Source: Candidatus Sigynarchaeota archaeon (GTDB lineage Archaea > Asgardarchaeota > Lokiarchaeia > Sigynarchaeales > Sigynarchaeaceae). From it: a DNA stretch of 13,330 nucleotides. A model generated the notes under the pieces. It searched no databases, was not told where the DNA came from, and saw only the letters and a list, made by a program, of their open reading frames with translations. The stretch is taken from assembly GCA_030587525.1 (NCBI GenBank), contig JAUQYW010000118.1, forward strand, positions 1 to 13,330. The letters run 5' to 3'. Position 1 is the stretch's first letter. Each line of letters opens with the position of its first letter. A program made the translations under genes and the position numbers. Shown here piece after piece: positions 1 through 5,700 of this stretch.

Positions 1-130
1 TCGTGATGATGGCAATGCATAATGAGATGATCCCCCCATAGACCAGGAAGCTTAAATCCATACTAGAAATCAGAATAACCACCGCAAGAATCCCAAATAT
101 GAGAAATAATTTCGAATTGCTGTTTTTCAT
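1..130 (-). CDS. Partial small membrane protein, cut by window edge
   Basis: A reading frame starts at an ATG (130-128) and stays open to the left edge, giving 43 residues. It begins with a short polar stretch (MKNSNSK) followed by two hydrophobic segments, roughly residues 8-22 and 28-42, so it is an integral membrane protein by appearance. The start is supported by a clear Shine-Dalgarno AGGAGA at 141-146, about ten bases upstream. It lies 45 bp downstream of the four-span membrane gene on the same strand, so the two probably form an operon. No family is recognised, and the C-terminus is outside the window. Confidence 0.55.
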   Translation of the reverse strand, partial: MKNSNSKLFLIFGILAVVILISSMDLSFLVYGGIISLCIAIIT

Positions 131-175
131 AGTTTCTTAATCTCCTTTCAGTACTGCCGCTCTCAAGAAGCGTCA

Positions 176-649
176 TCATTCTTTTTTAGTTTCCTCGATA
201 TTTACATGGGAGATCGTTAGAACGATGAGCATGGAAGATAGTGCCTCGATCGAGATGATTATGGTGTATATAGCTTCCATTGATAAGTCAAAACAAAACA
301 TAATAATAATCCCAGGACCAAGAATAATAAAAACAAATAATCCCAGGAGTATCAATAATATCCAGAACATTCTTTTCGCCAGCTTAATGAGGCGCTCCTG
401 ATCTTGATAAGGAACGCTATTTTGACGTGAGGCCCCTTGATTCTTGGAAATTGTGAATCGCTTTAGTTCCATAATGAAAATGAAAGCCAATAATGCGCCT
501 AAAGTGACAAAGAATGTCGTCCAAATTTCAGGCGAGCAATCCAACCCATAGCAACTGGTCACCGTTCCATTGATGGAACGATAACCTCCCAATGCCCCAC
601 CTAATGTTCCGAGGTATAACATGGACAATGCGTTCAGGCAAAGCCACAT
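176..649 (-). CDS. Hypothetical four-span membrane protein
   Basis: This 157-residue protein has four hydrophobic segments at about 1-22, 42-62, 94-119 and 125-147. The loop between the first two carries C33 and C38, which could form a disulphide if the loop is outside the cell. The linker at 63-93 is polar and basic and is likely cytoplasmic. The start at 649 is preferred over the internal ATG at 622 because the latter would cut off half of the first membrane segment. A weak TATA-like GAATTTAGG (reverse strand, about 672-680) sits about 30 bases upstream, and no Shine-Dalgarno is seen. The 5' end overlaps the divergent gene starting at 628 by 22 bases, so one of the two starts may be wrong. 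Function unknown. Confidence 0.6.
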   Translation of the reverse strand: MWLCLNALSMLYLGTLGGALGGYRSINGTVTSCYGLDCSPEIWTTFFVTLGALLAFIFIMELKRFTISKNQGASRQNSVPYQDQERLIKLAKRMFWILLILLGLFVFIILGPGIIIMFCFDLSMEAIYTIIISIEALSSMLIVLTISHVNIEETKKE

Positions 650-966
650 CCAGAGGAAAAAAAGCCCGACGCCTAAATTCGGTGCTGCTCGCGGTTGGTG
701 CAGGCTATTTCTTCATGATTTTTTTCTTCTGCCTTGAAAGGGTGATCCATTTCAAGCTGCCCTTGCTTTCCGCGTTTGGAAGGAATGGCTTGTTGCTCTA
801 CATGTCGTGCCTTGTCTTTTTTCTGATGCTCGTTGGATCGGGGATTTACGATGCGATCACGCCGGGCACCGCGTGGCTTGGCTTGTTGCTCGTGATCTCG
901 GTCTTCGTAGTGCTCGCCGGGATTGCCACGACGCTCGACAAGCGGAAGCTGTACTTGCACTTGTGA
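628..966 (+). CDS. Hypothetical three-span membrane protein
   Basis: This 112-residue protein has a basic N-terminus (GKKARR near residues 10-15) followed by hydrophobic segments at about 18-36, 54-72 and 81-103, and a short basic tail. The basic-in rule suggests the N-terminus is cytoplasmic. The frame is open back to an ATG at 592. I prefer the ATG at 628 because the extra twelve residues would run deep into the divergent gene and look non-coding. No convincing TATA box or Shine-Dalgarno was found. It is followed by a hairpin at 998-1015 that may end the transcript. Not recognised as any family. It sits among other small membrane proteins. Confidence 0.5.
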   Translation: MRSGKATSRGKKARRLNSVLLAVGAGYFFMIFFFCLERVIHFKLPLLSAFGRNGLLLYMSCLVFFLMLVGSGIYDAITPGTAWLGLLLVISVFVVLAGIATTLDKRKLYLHL

Positions 967-997
967 TAAGCAAGACGCGCTGGTAAAAAGGTGATTT

Positions 998-1015
998 CGG
1001 GAAGTCGGCTTCCCG
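998..1015 (+). terminator. Hairpin downstream of the three-span membrane gene
   Basis: A perfect 7-bp stem CGGGAAG/CTTCCCG closes a four-base TCGG loop, 31 bases after the stop codon of the 628-966 gene. A short T-run (GTGTTTTATT, 1035-1044) follows some 20 bases later. Position and stability fit a terminator or 3'-end processing hairpin. The distance to the T-run makes it a weak classical terminator. Confidence 0.4.
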
Positions 1016-1125
1016 GGATGGCTTCCAAACCCGGTGTTTTATTGAGATTCGAGCCCGCTACGCCCCGGATTTGATCTTGAGAATTGGTAATCGATTCGAG
1101 GGAGGACAAACATTAATATGGAGAT

Positions 1126-1524
1126 TTGAAGAAGGAATTATGGGTAGACGAGAATATGAGCATCGAAGATCGGCACGACGTGCTGGGCAAGAATGGCGAA
1201 TTTCCGGCCAAGGATCTTCTGAAGATTAAAGGTGATGTTGAGAAAAAGGATAGTCTCGTGGAAGAAATAAAAAAAATGCAAAGAAAATCCTCGTGTAAGA
1301 TAACCCCAGGCACGATTTGCTGCATTGGAATCGTGATCGCGTTCATCTGGCTTATCGTGATCTCCAGTCTTCATGTAAACGGTTCATTTAACTCGTGGCA
1401 TCAACCGTATTTGTATTTAATACCGTGGGGATGTGGAGTTATTCTTGTTCTCTTCGCCATCGCTGCTACCGTGGGATATCGACACCAGCGCGCGACCGAG
1501 CAACCTTACTATGTTGTAAAATAA
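1126..1524 (+). CDS. Hypothetical two-span membrane protein with charged N-terminal region
   Basis: This 132-residue protein has about 60 charged, probably helical, cytoplasmic residues (Lys/Glu rich at 29-54) followed by two membrane segments at about 62-82 and 97-118 and a short tail. The in-frame start is a TTG at 1126, or an ATG at 1156 (residue 11). A strong Shine-Dalgarno GGGAGGA at 1100-1106 instead points at an ATG at 1118, which opens a three-codon frame (Met-Glu-Ile) whose TGA overlaps the TTG. Translation may therefore reach this gene by re-initiation, or the start region may contain a frameshift. A TATA-like TTTTATTG lies at 1037-1044. It converges on the RadA-like gene with a 37-bp gap. 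Function unknown. Confidence 0.55.
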   Translation: MKKELWVDENMSIEDRHDVLGKNGEFPAKDLLKIKGDVEKKDSLVEEIKKMQRKSSCKITPGTICCIGIVIAFIWLIVISSLHVNGSFNSWHQPYLYLIPWGCGVILVLFAIAATVGYRHQRATEQPYYVVK

Positions 1525-1561
1525 AAATTGCCGTGCCATATGCCGTAAGCTCGGGATCTGC

Positions 1562-2371
1562 TCACAGAAAATCCTCCAGCGTGCGAAACGCCGACAGCTC
1601 CCCCTTCCGCTTCCGCTTCCACGCTTTCTGCTTGATGGTGAATTCCTTGGTCACCCGTTCCGGCGCTTGCGGGTGTTTCACCAGCCGGTATTCGGTTACG
1701 GTCGTCGTCTCCGACTGTTGCCGCCGCGTCACCGCCACGATGCACCCGGCGAAGTGCAGCAGGTTATTCCCGCCCACCGGCTTGAACACCGACCCCCGCG
1801 CCACCGGCGACGTCGCCACGACCCACGCCTGCGGCCGTTCCAGGCACCGCTTGATGCCGCCTATCATCTCTTGCAGCCCCTCGAACGACCGCGGGTCTGC
1901 AGCATCCATCTGCGACGTGAGCCCCGACAGCAGCACGACTGACCCCGGCGCCGCCAGCTCCGGCACTTTCTTGGCCACGATCTCGACCGTCTGGTCCCAG
2001 TTGAATCCCCGTGCCAGCACCACCCGGTCAAGTGCCACGGCCGGGTCCATGCCGAGCGCCCGGGCTTCAGATGCCATGTCGTGCGGATCGGTCGCGTTGT
2101 CGAACAGCCCGTAGACGACCCGCTCGCAGCCCAGGCCTCCCTTGTCCGCGGGCAATTGGCACGAGATGGCCACGTGCATCAGCACCCGCGCCAGCAGCCA
2201 CGTCGGCCCCGCCAGCACGTGCACCACTCCGGGCAAGATGCCGCCGGTCGTCGTGGCCGGGTCGCCCTTGTCGGCCGGGAAGTCCGGCGACAGCAGCGCG
2301 TCCAGCGCCGGCGTGCCGGTCTTGAGGCGCGGCTCTGGCCGCGTGCTCAGCAAGTTGCTGGATTCGATCAC
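1562..2371 (-). CDS. RadA/Rad51-family recombinase-like protein with destroyed ATP-binding motifs
   Basis: The 269-residue product aligns along its length with the RecA-fold core of archaeal RadA. RLKTGTPALDALL (15-27) matches the RadA entry motif (STGxxxLDxLL). HVAISCQLPADKGGL (66-80) matches the helix after the P-loop plus QLPxxxGGL. DPAVALDRVVLARGFN (109-124) matches the DP...L..I.vARAFN stretch. FKPVGGNNLLHFAG (196-209) matches the conserved RPxGGhxLaHxA region. The Walker A site, GEFGSGKTQL in RadA, is here AGPTWLLARV (54-63), with the catalytic Lys-Thr replaced by Leu60-Ala61. The Walker B Asp is also absent (VVLLSGLTSQ, 145-154). No N-terminal helix-hairpin-helix domain is present. The start is GTG; a three-codon ATG frame ends in a TGA overlapping it. 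It likely acts as a structural or regulatory RadA paralogue rather than an ATP-driven strand exchanger. The homology is fairly secure; the role is inferred. Confidence 0.75.
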   Translation of the reverse strand: MIESSNLLSTRPEPRLKTGTPALDALLSPDFPADKGDPATTTGGILPGVVHVLAGPTWLLARVLMHVAISCQLPADKGGLGCERVVYGLFDNATDPHDMASEARALGMDPAVALDRVVLARGFNWDQTVEIVAKKVPELAAPGSVVLLSGLTSQMDAADPRSFEGLQEMIGGIKRCLERPQAWVVATSPVARGSVFKPVGGNNLLHFAGCIVAVTRRQQSETTTVTEYRLVKHPQAPERVTKEFTIKQKAWKRKRKGELSAFRTLEDFL

Positions 2372-2487
2372 GCGTGCATGTCACGCCCGAGCACACATCA
2401 AGGATGAGGGAGTATGCAATTTGTGAAGGATGCGGGAACGAGGTTCCGTGCGCTAGATAGGAACCCGGAATCGTTTAATTTCTCCCG

Positions 2488-2532
2488 GGTGCCATGACCA
2501 ACGCAGTTGCCGCGAAGGTGCCATGACCAACG
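2488..2532. repeat. Two direct copies of a 16-bp sequence
   Basis: GGTGCCATGACCAACG occurs at 2488-2503 and again at 2517-2532, a 29-bp period. It lies in the 207-bp gap between the RadA-like gene's start and the end of the HTH gene. It could be a pair of binding sites acting on the RadA-like gene about 115 bp away, or a small slippage duplication. No other function is visible. Confidence 0.6.
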
Positions 2533-2578
2533 AGCCCGGGCGCGAGCAAGAAAGAGGCGAGAAACTGCGCGATAGCGA

Positions 2579-3016
2579 TTAATCTTCACCTTCTGTTTTA
2601 TCCTTGACGCCGCGAGCAATGCGGTCTTGCCTTTCCGCTTCCTTCGTGATAGCTTCCTCGCGCGCCTTCTCGTCGTCTTCGGGCTGCTGCTCTTCATAAT
2701 CCGTGATCTCCTCCCATTCAATCGTTGGATCGGGATGTTGCAGCTTGGTCTTGGCTCTCGATCCCGGTTGCCAAGTGTTGCCTGACTTTCTCGCGGGCGA
2801 TGGTGAAAGCGCGGGCATCTTGTGCCTCGGTTCCGGCGCTTGCAAGAGCGCGGCGACCCATCCGGCGACTGGCTTTTGCGAGGCAGCAGACACGGTGCGG
2901 CAACTCACGTGAAATATCGCGGTTAATCGTTTCTGGGTCATGTTCGGGTCGTGATCGAGCACGGCCTTGATCGCCAGCCGCGTGGCGACCTCCGGGCGGG
3001 TCAATCGGCGAGGCAT
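2579..3016 (-). CDS. Small helix-turn-helix DNA-binding protein with acidic C-terminal tail
   Basis: Of 145 residues, positions 9-46 form a plausible tri-helical HTH. MTQKRLTAIFHVSCRTVSAA (26-45) has the 'turn on recognition helix' pattern seen in homeodomain-like and resolvase or transposase HTHs (xxQKxLAxxFxVSxxTV). Residues 50-95 are Pro/Ala rich and probably disordered. Residues 98-145 are strongly Glu/Asp/Lys rich and probably helical. The start ATG (3016-3014) sits six bases after the transcription start predicted from a TATA box at 3045-3053, so it would be leaderless. A 13-bp sequence that recurs 187 bp away lies exactly over that predicted start site, suggesting autoregulation. It is likely a transcriptional regulator of the block, though a DNA-organising role is possible. 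No named family is assigned. Confidence 0.6.
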   Translation of the reverse strand: MPRRLTRPEVATRLAIKAVLDHDPNMTQKRLTAIFHVSCRTVSAASQKPVAGWVAALLQAPEPRHKMPALSPSPARKSGNTWQPGSRAKTKLQHPDPTIEWEEITDYEEQQPEDDEKAREEAITKEAERQDRIARGVKDKTEGED

Positions 3017-3018
3017 CT

Positions 3019-3031
3019 ATACCGGATATGT
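3019..3031. promoter_or_regulatory. Candidate operator, copy 1 of a 13-bp motif
   Basis: ATACCGGATATGT lies between the TATA box at 3045-3053 and the ATG of the HTH gene, covering its predicted transcription start (about 3022). An identical copy is at 3206-3218. A protein bound here would block transcription, so autorepression by the HTH protein is the simplest idea. It is inferred from position and repetition only. Confidence 0.35.
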
Positions 3032-3044
3032 TGCATAGTCGAGA

Positions 3045-3053
3045 GTTATAAAG
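3045..3053 (-). promoter_or_regulatory. TATA box of the HTH gene
   Basis: On the minus strand this reads CTTTATAAC, close to the archaeal TATA consensus. Counting 30 bases from its first T puts the transcription start near 3022, six bases before the ATG at 3016. This is the arrangement expected of a leaderless archaeal mRNA. Confidence 0.5.
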
Positions 3054-3349
3054 AACAAGACCAGGATGGTGCGATTTTTCGATACCGCTTATCCGATGAG
3101 CAACTTTTCACGAGGGGGAGGTACTCGTGGAGAGAGAGATCAGTTGCTTATTGTTATAAGTTGGTTCATGAACTGGATTTTGACGCTCAAGATGACAGGG
3201 CAATAATACCGGATATGTGCGAACACAAACGAGGATGATTCTAAGTGGTCTTGCTAGCACTTGGACTGCGAGCCAAGAATAGCCAGTAAGGTCGAGAAAC
3301 GAGAGAGAGAAAGCGAGTTAATGAATAAAAGTTGAGAAGGAAAGAGCCT
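3054..3349. other. Intergenic stretch with a short possible coding remnant
   Basis: This stretch lies between the divergently placed HTH promoter and the stop codon of the 247-residue gene. It holds the second copy of the 13-bp motif (3206-3218), a perfect 10-bp palindrome GTTCATGAAC (3164-3173) and a TATA-like TTATAAG (about 3155-3161). A plus-strand frame stays open through the region to a TGA at 3236-3238. Its last 50 residues have a protein-like composition (for example ELDFDAQDDRAIIPD), but it has no credible start, so it may be a gene fragment or chance. A 46-codon plus-strand frame from ATG 3066 has one hydrophobic segment. Neither is called as a gene. Confidence 0.4.
3206..3218. repeat. 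13-bp motif, copy 2
   Basis: This is an exact repeat of ATACCGGATATGT, found at 3019-3031 over the HTH gene's predicted transcription start. The distance of 187 bp and the same orientation fit an auxiliary operator, but no gene start lies directly beside this copy. Confidence 0.35.
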
Positions 3350-4093
3350 TCACGGAGCGGCCATGGCAGCGATCTCCCTCGCTTGCACGATGCCCACGCA
3401 GTCATACCGGTTCATGATGAATTCCATCCGTGCTGATTCGGTCGTGAGCGCGGCGAATTTCTCGTTATGCCGGAGCTTGTAAGCCAAGGCGAACTTCAGC
3501 TTGGTAAGCATGACACCCCCCTTGCCCCTGATTTTTAACAAGCGATCCATGTCCATGAAGTATTGATCCATGATGATCGACGATGGAAGATTGCCTGGGA
3601 CAACGATCTCGTGCAAAACGCCATCCAGACTGAATGAAACGAGGTGCGATGCGACGGCGTCGATCGACGGGAACGCAGCTGGGATGGTCGTTGCTTGTGG
3701 ATCGAGCGGATCTGGCCAGCGCTTCAGGATAGGTTCGATCTTCGGTGCCAAGCCTGTTGCTGGAAAGCCCCAGCTCCTCGCTCGGCCATCTATGGTCCTC
3801 ACGTAGTGTACCATGGCCAGGCAACAATATATGACGTGCGCGATCTGCGCTGCCAACTCGGAGCGATAGGGGATGCCGGTCACGTAAAATGCAGCAGCAC
3901 CAGCTTCCACGCCCTGCTTCACGAACGATTCTAGATGGCGATCCCGGGGCTCGAACACGCTCCCCTTGTGCGTGAAAAATCCCGGGAACACGGGCACCGA
4001 GCCAGCCAAGGCTTCGACCTGGACGATGAATGACAGGTCTGGTTGACACCTCGATTTTTTGAAGCGAAGCACCATGTCGGTTTCTTTTTCCAT
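3350..4093 (-). CDS. Hypothetical protein, 247 residues
   Basis: This is a soluble-looking protein with high GC at third codon positions, typical of the real genes nearby. It has no membrane segment, no Walker motif, no metal-binding cysteine cluster and no family I recognise. The region FPGFFTHKGSVFEPRD (37-52) is Gly/Phe/Pro rich and may be a conserved core. The stretch around 66-105 looks like alternating helices. ATG at 4093 is preferred. A TATA-like CTTAAAAAC (4114-4122) is 28-30 bases upstream, so transcription should start at about the ATG, making the message leaderless. A GGAGAG just before the ATG would then not be transcribed. An overlapping, longer alternative frame (3465-4307) has Arg/Ser/His-rich shadow composition and was discarded. 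Confidence 0.65.
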   Translation of the reverse strand: MEKETDMVLRFKKSRCQPDLSFIVQVEALAGSVPVFPGFFTHKGSVFEPRDRHLESFVKQGVEAGAAAFYVTGIPYRSELAAQIAHVIYCCLAMVHYVRTIDGRARSWGFPATGLAPKIEPILKRWPDPLDPQATTIPAAFPSIDAVASHLVSFSLDGVLHEIVVPGNLPSSIIMDQYFMDMDRLLKIRGKGGVMLTKLKFALAYKLRHNEKFAALTTESARMEFIMNRYDCVGIVQAREIAAMAAP

Positions 4094-4113
4094 GTCTCTC
4101 CATCGAAGCGATT

Positions 4114-4122
4114 GTTTTTAAG
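4114..4122 (-). promoter_or_regulatory. TATA box of the 247-residue gene
   Basis: The minus strand reads CTTAAAAAC. Thirty bases downstream is position 4091-4093, the ATG itself, as expected for a leaderless archaeal transcript. It is a weaker match to the TATA consensus than the box at 3045. Confidence 0.4.
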
Positions 4123-4402
4123 AAAAAATGAGCGATGGAGCGGGAGAAGCCGCGGAGATTTCGTGTTTGAAAAGACGTGTCTTCGACGCGCATTCGAAAA
4201 GTGACGCATCGCCGCCGTCGATTGCATCGAGCATCTGAATAGGGGTTGGATGCCGGGGATGCATCGATTATCGTTCCGTCATCCCGTCCCCCGTCCCGTG
4301 CATCCACACGCGACCCGTGTCCAGACCGTGCGAGCTAAGATGGACAGCATAATTCTTGTTAAACTTGCTAAGCTTAGCGCATTTACCAAATCCTTATTTC
4401 TC
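4123..4402. other. Non-coding gap
   Basis: This gap lies upstream of the 247-residue gene and downstream of the zinc-finger operon's terminator. It contains a perfect 12-bp palindrome GCTAAGCTTAGC at 4367-4378, which could be a dimeric protein-binding site, and several GATGC-type words around 4200-4265. No coding frame here looks real on either strand. Confidence 0.35.
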
Positions 4403-4430
4403 AAAAAAAAGCCCCCGGGAGGCTTCCCGA
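4403..4430 (-). terminator. Hairpin plus T-run ending the zinc-finger operon
   Basis: On the minus strand CGGGAAGCCTCCCG forms a 5-bp stem with a four-base loop, followed after a few G/C bases by eight T (4410-4403). It lies about 100 bases after the stop codon of the 60-residue cysteine-rich protein. The T-run alone would suffice for archaeal termination. It is the clearest terminator in the window. Confidence 0.6.
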
Positions 4431-4528
4431 CCGAAGGGAGGTGCCAGCGGGAAAGGTTATGGAAAAGACCTAAGATATTTCTCTCGACTCGCGCATTTAA
4501 AGTAGCGCATCTTAGCAGCCATGCTCGG

Positions 4529-4711
4529 TCATTTCAACCTGCAACACCGATCCAGCGCGCACGCGGCGGCACACGTCGCGCAGCATTCACCGCCCAGCAC
4601 GCAATTTTGCACGTGCGGCCTCGTGACGTCGATCGGCATGCCGCAGAACAGGCAGGCGTGATCAATATTGGTGGTTCGTGTCTCGGTCATCGTGAATTCG
4701 CCCCGCATCAT
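4529..4711 (-). CDS. Small cysteine-rich, probably zinc-binding protein
   Basis: This is a 60-residue protein with ten cysteines. CLFC (20-23) is followed by H33, C37, and then C43, C44, C47 and C51 in a CCxxCxxxC cluster, plus C56 and C57. The CxxC...H...C...CxxC spacing suggests one or two zinc sites. Its ATG at 4711 overlaps the TGA of the upstream zinc-ribbon gene in the sequence ATGA, so the two are translationally coupled. An internal ATG at 4690 would give a 53-residue version with all the cysteines. It is a candidate DNA- or protein-binding accessory factor of the same operon; nothing more specific can be said. The terminator at 4403-4430 follows. Confidence 0.55.
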   Translation of the reverse strand: MMRGEFTMTETRTTNIDHACLFCGMPIDVTRPHVQNCVLGGECCATCAAACALDRCCRLK

Positions 4712-5145
4712 TCCAGCTGCTCGACGATCTCCCGCATCAACCGCAGTGCCGTCGCGCGGGGCACCTCGAGCCGCATCTCGCCGATCGACAGCACGACGCT
4801 GCCCGGGGCGGCCTGCCGGGGCGCCATCGACGTCACGACGTTCTGCATCGCGGTGCCCGCGGGTACAGGTGGTTGCCGGAGCGCCGCTTGCGCTTTTTTC
4901 TCGGCCTTCGCAGCGTTCAGTTTCTGGAGGTTCTGCCAGTAAGGACAGTTCCCGTCGCCGATCTTGAACCCCTCCTTGGTCACGTGCCCCGGCATACCTT
5001 TACCGGTCTTGGGGTTCGTTATCTTGAATTCCCAGGTTTTGTAATGGCCACACTGGCCACATTGGCCTGCGTTAGGCTTGTATTGCTTGGTCGTGTCGAC
5101 GACGAGCCCGTCGCCGCTCGGTTCCACTTGTGTGCTTTCCGTCAT
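4708..5145 (-). CDS. Zinc-ribbon-like protein with conserved C-terminal module
   Basis: This is a 145-residue product from ATG 5145, or 150 residues from GTG 5160. It has CGQCGHY (C29 and C32 from the ATG) followed by a basic strand region, H54 and a third cysteine in DGNCPYW (C67), a C-x2-C...H...C arrangement likely to bind zinc. A linker rich in Ala/Lys/Pro leads to a C-terminal module, SIGEMRLEVPRATALRLMRE (120-139), shaped as a strand-strand-helix. The start choice is a conflict. The strong TATA box at 5175-5180 predicts transcription from about 5150, which favours ATG 5145. However, AGGTGGTGATC just before GTG 5160 looks like a good Shine-Dalgarno. It heads a two-gene operon with the cysteine-rich gene. 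Probably a nucleic-acid-binding accessory protein; family not recognised. Confidence 0.65.
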   Translation of the reverse strand: MTESTQVEPSGDGLVVDTTKQYKPNAGQCGQCGHYKTWEFKITNPKTGKGMPGHVTKEGFKIGDGNCPYWQNLQKLNAAKAEKKAQAALRQPPVPAGTAMQNVVTSMAPRQAAPGSVVLSIGEMRLEVPRATALRLMREIVEQLE

Positions 5146-5171
5146 CTTGGTCGCTATCACATCCGATCACC

Positions 5172-5182
5172 ACCTATATACC
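5172..5182 (-). promoter_or_regulatory. TATA box of the zinc-ribbon operon
   Basis: The minus strand reads GGTATATAGGT, an excellent TATA box. Transcription would start near 5150, five bases before ATG 5145. The same 11-mer recurs at 8731-8741 on the same strand, upstream of the primase. Confidence 0.6.
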
Positions 5183-5352
5183 CCGACATCCGTGGTTTGA
5201 ACCCCCTTGGTCGACAAAATTAGTGAAGAACCCGGAGAGCGACGCAAGCGCCGAACAATACAGATCGACTGCCCGGGGGCAAGGATTCGCTCCGATCGGG
5301 CCACTGGCGTTCATTCCACGAGGGCCGTACCGCCAGCCGTGCCTCGCGATGA

Positions 5353-5383
5353 TATAAAGGAAAATCACATTTTGCTTAAAAAG
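5353..5383 (+). promoter_or_regulatory. Promoter of the 5404-6318 gene pair
   Basis: Two TATA-like boxes are seen. TATAAAG at 5353-5359 would start transcription near 5383, with a 21-base leader. TTAAAAAG at 5376-5383 would start it at the ATG itself (5404). No Shine-Dalgarno precedes the ATG, which favours the second, leaderless option. Confidence 0.4.
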
Positions 5384-5403
5384 CCACGTCGATCGGTACT
5401 TCC

Positions 5404-5673
5404 ATGCAAGACATCATCATTCCCGACTGGTCGGACCTCAACGACGTCATCGCCAACCTCCAGCAGGTCATGGACGAGATGGCCAACAAGCCCGAATTTG
5501 CACGCATCGGCCCCAGCGTCGCCCGCGCCATCGCGAACCTCCGCGCCGACCGCAAGCTCGCCGACATGCCGTCCATCCCTACATTATCGACGATGTTTGC
5601 CAAAGAAAAGGAAGACGAGAAAAACTTCGCCGAGACCTTCGACTTCCCGAAAACTATATTATCCCGGACATAG
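5404..5673 (+). CDS. Small helical hypothetical protein
   Basis: This 89-residue protein has high GC at third codon positions. After a short strand (DIIIPDW, 3-9) it is predicted almost wholly helical: WSDLNDVIANLQQVMDEMAN (9-28) is an amphipathic helix with a heptad-like pattern, followed by SVARAIANLRADRKLADM and a charged KEKEDEKNF stretch. It lacks cysteines, membrane segments and recognisable motifs. It is followed after 27 bp by the 205-residue gene, which has its own Shine-Dalgarno, so the two are very probably one operon. A small dimeric or adaptor protein is possible, but there is no evidence for a particular function. Confidence 0.6.
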   Translation: MQDIIIPDWSDLNDVIANLQQVMDEMANKPEFARIGPSVARAIANLRADRKLADMPSIPTLSTMFAKEKEDEKNFAETFDFPKTILSRT

Positions 5674-5700
5674 AGGATTTCAATTCGAAAGGTGAAGATC

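Noticed and set aside
1395..2114. 239-codon plus-strand frame opposite the RadA-like gene
   Set aside because: Ser/Arg/Thr-rich shadow composition; it overlaps a frame with RadA homology and the end of the 1126-1524 gene.
3465..4307. 280-codon minus-strand frame overlapping the 247-residue gene
   Set aside because: Its composition (Arg, Ser, His) is that of a shadow. The 247-residue frame has better codon use and a promoter at the right distance.
4250..4942. 230-codon plus-strand frame opposite the zinc-finger operon
   Set aside because: It crosses a terminator and palindrome region, has shadow composition, and opposes two coupled frames with zinc-binding patterns.
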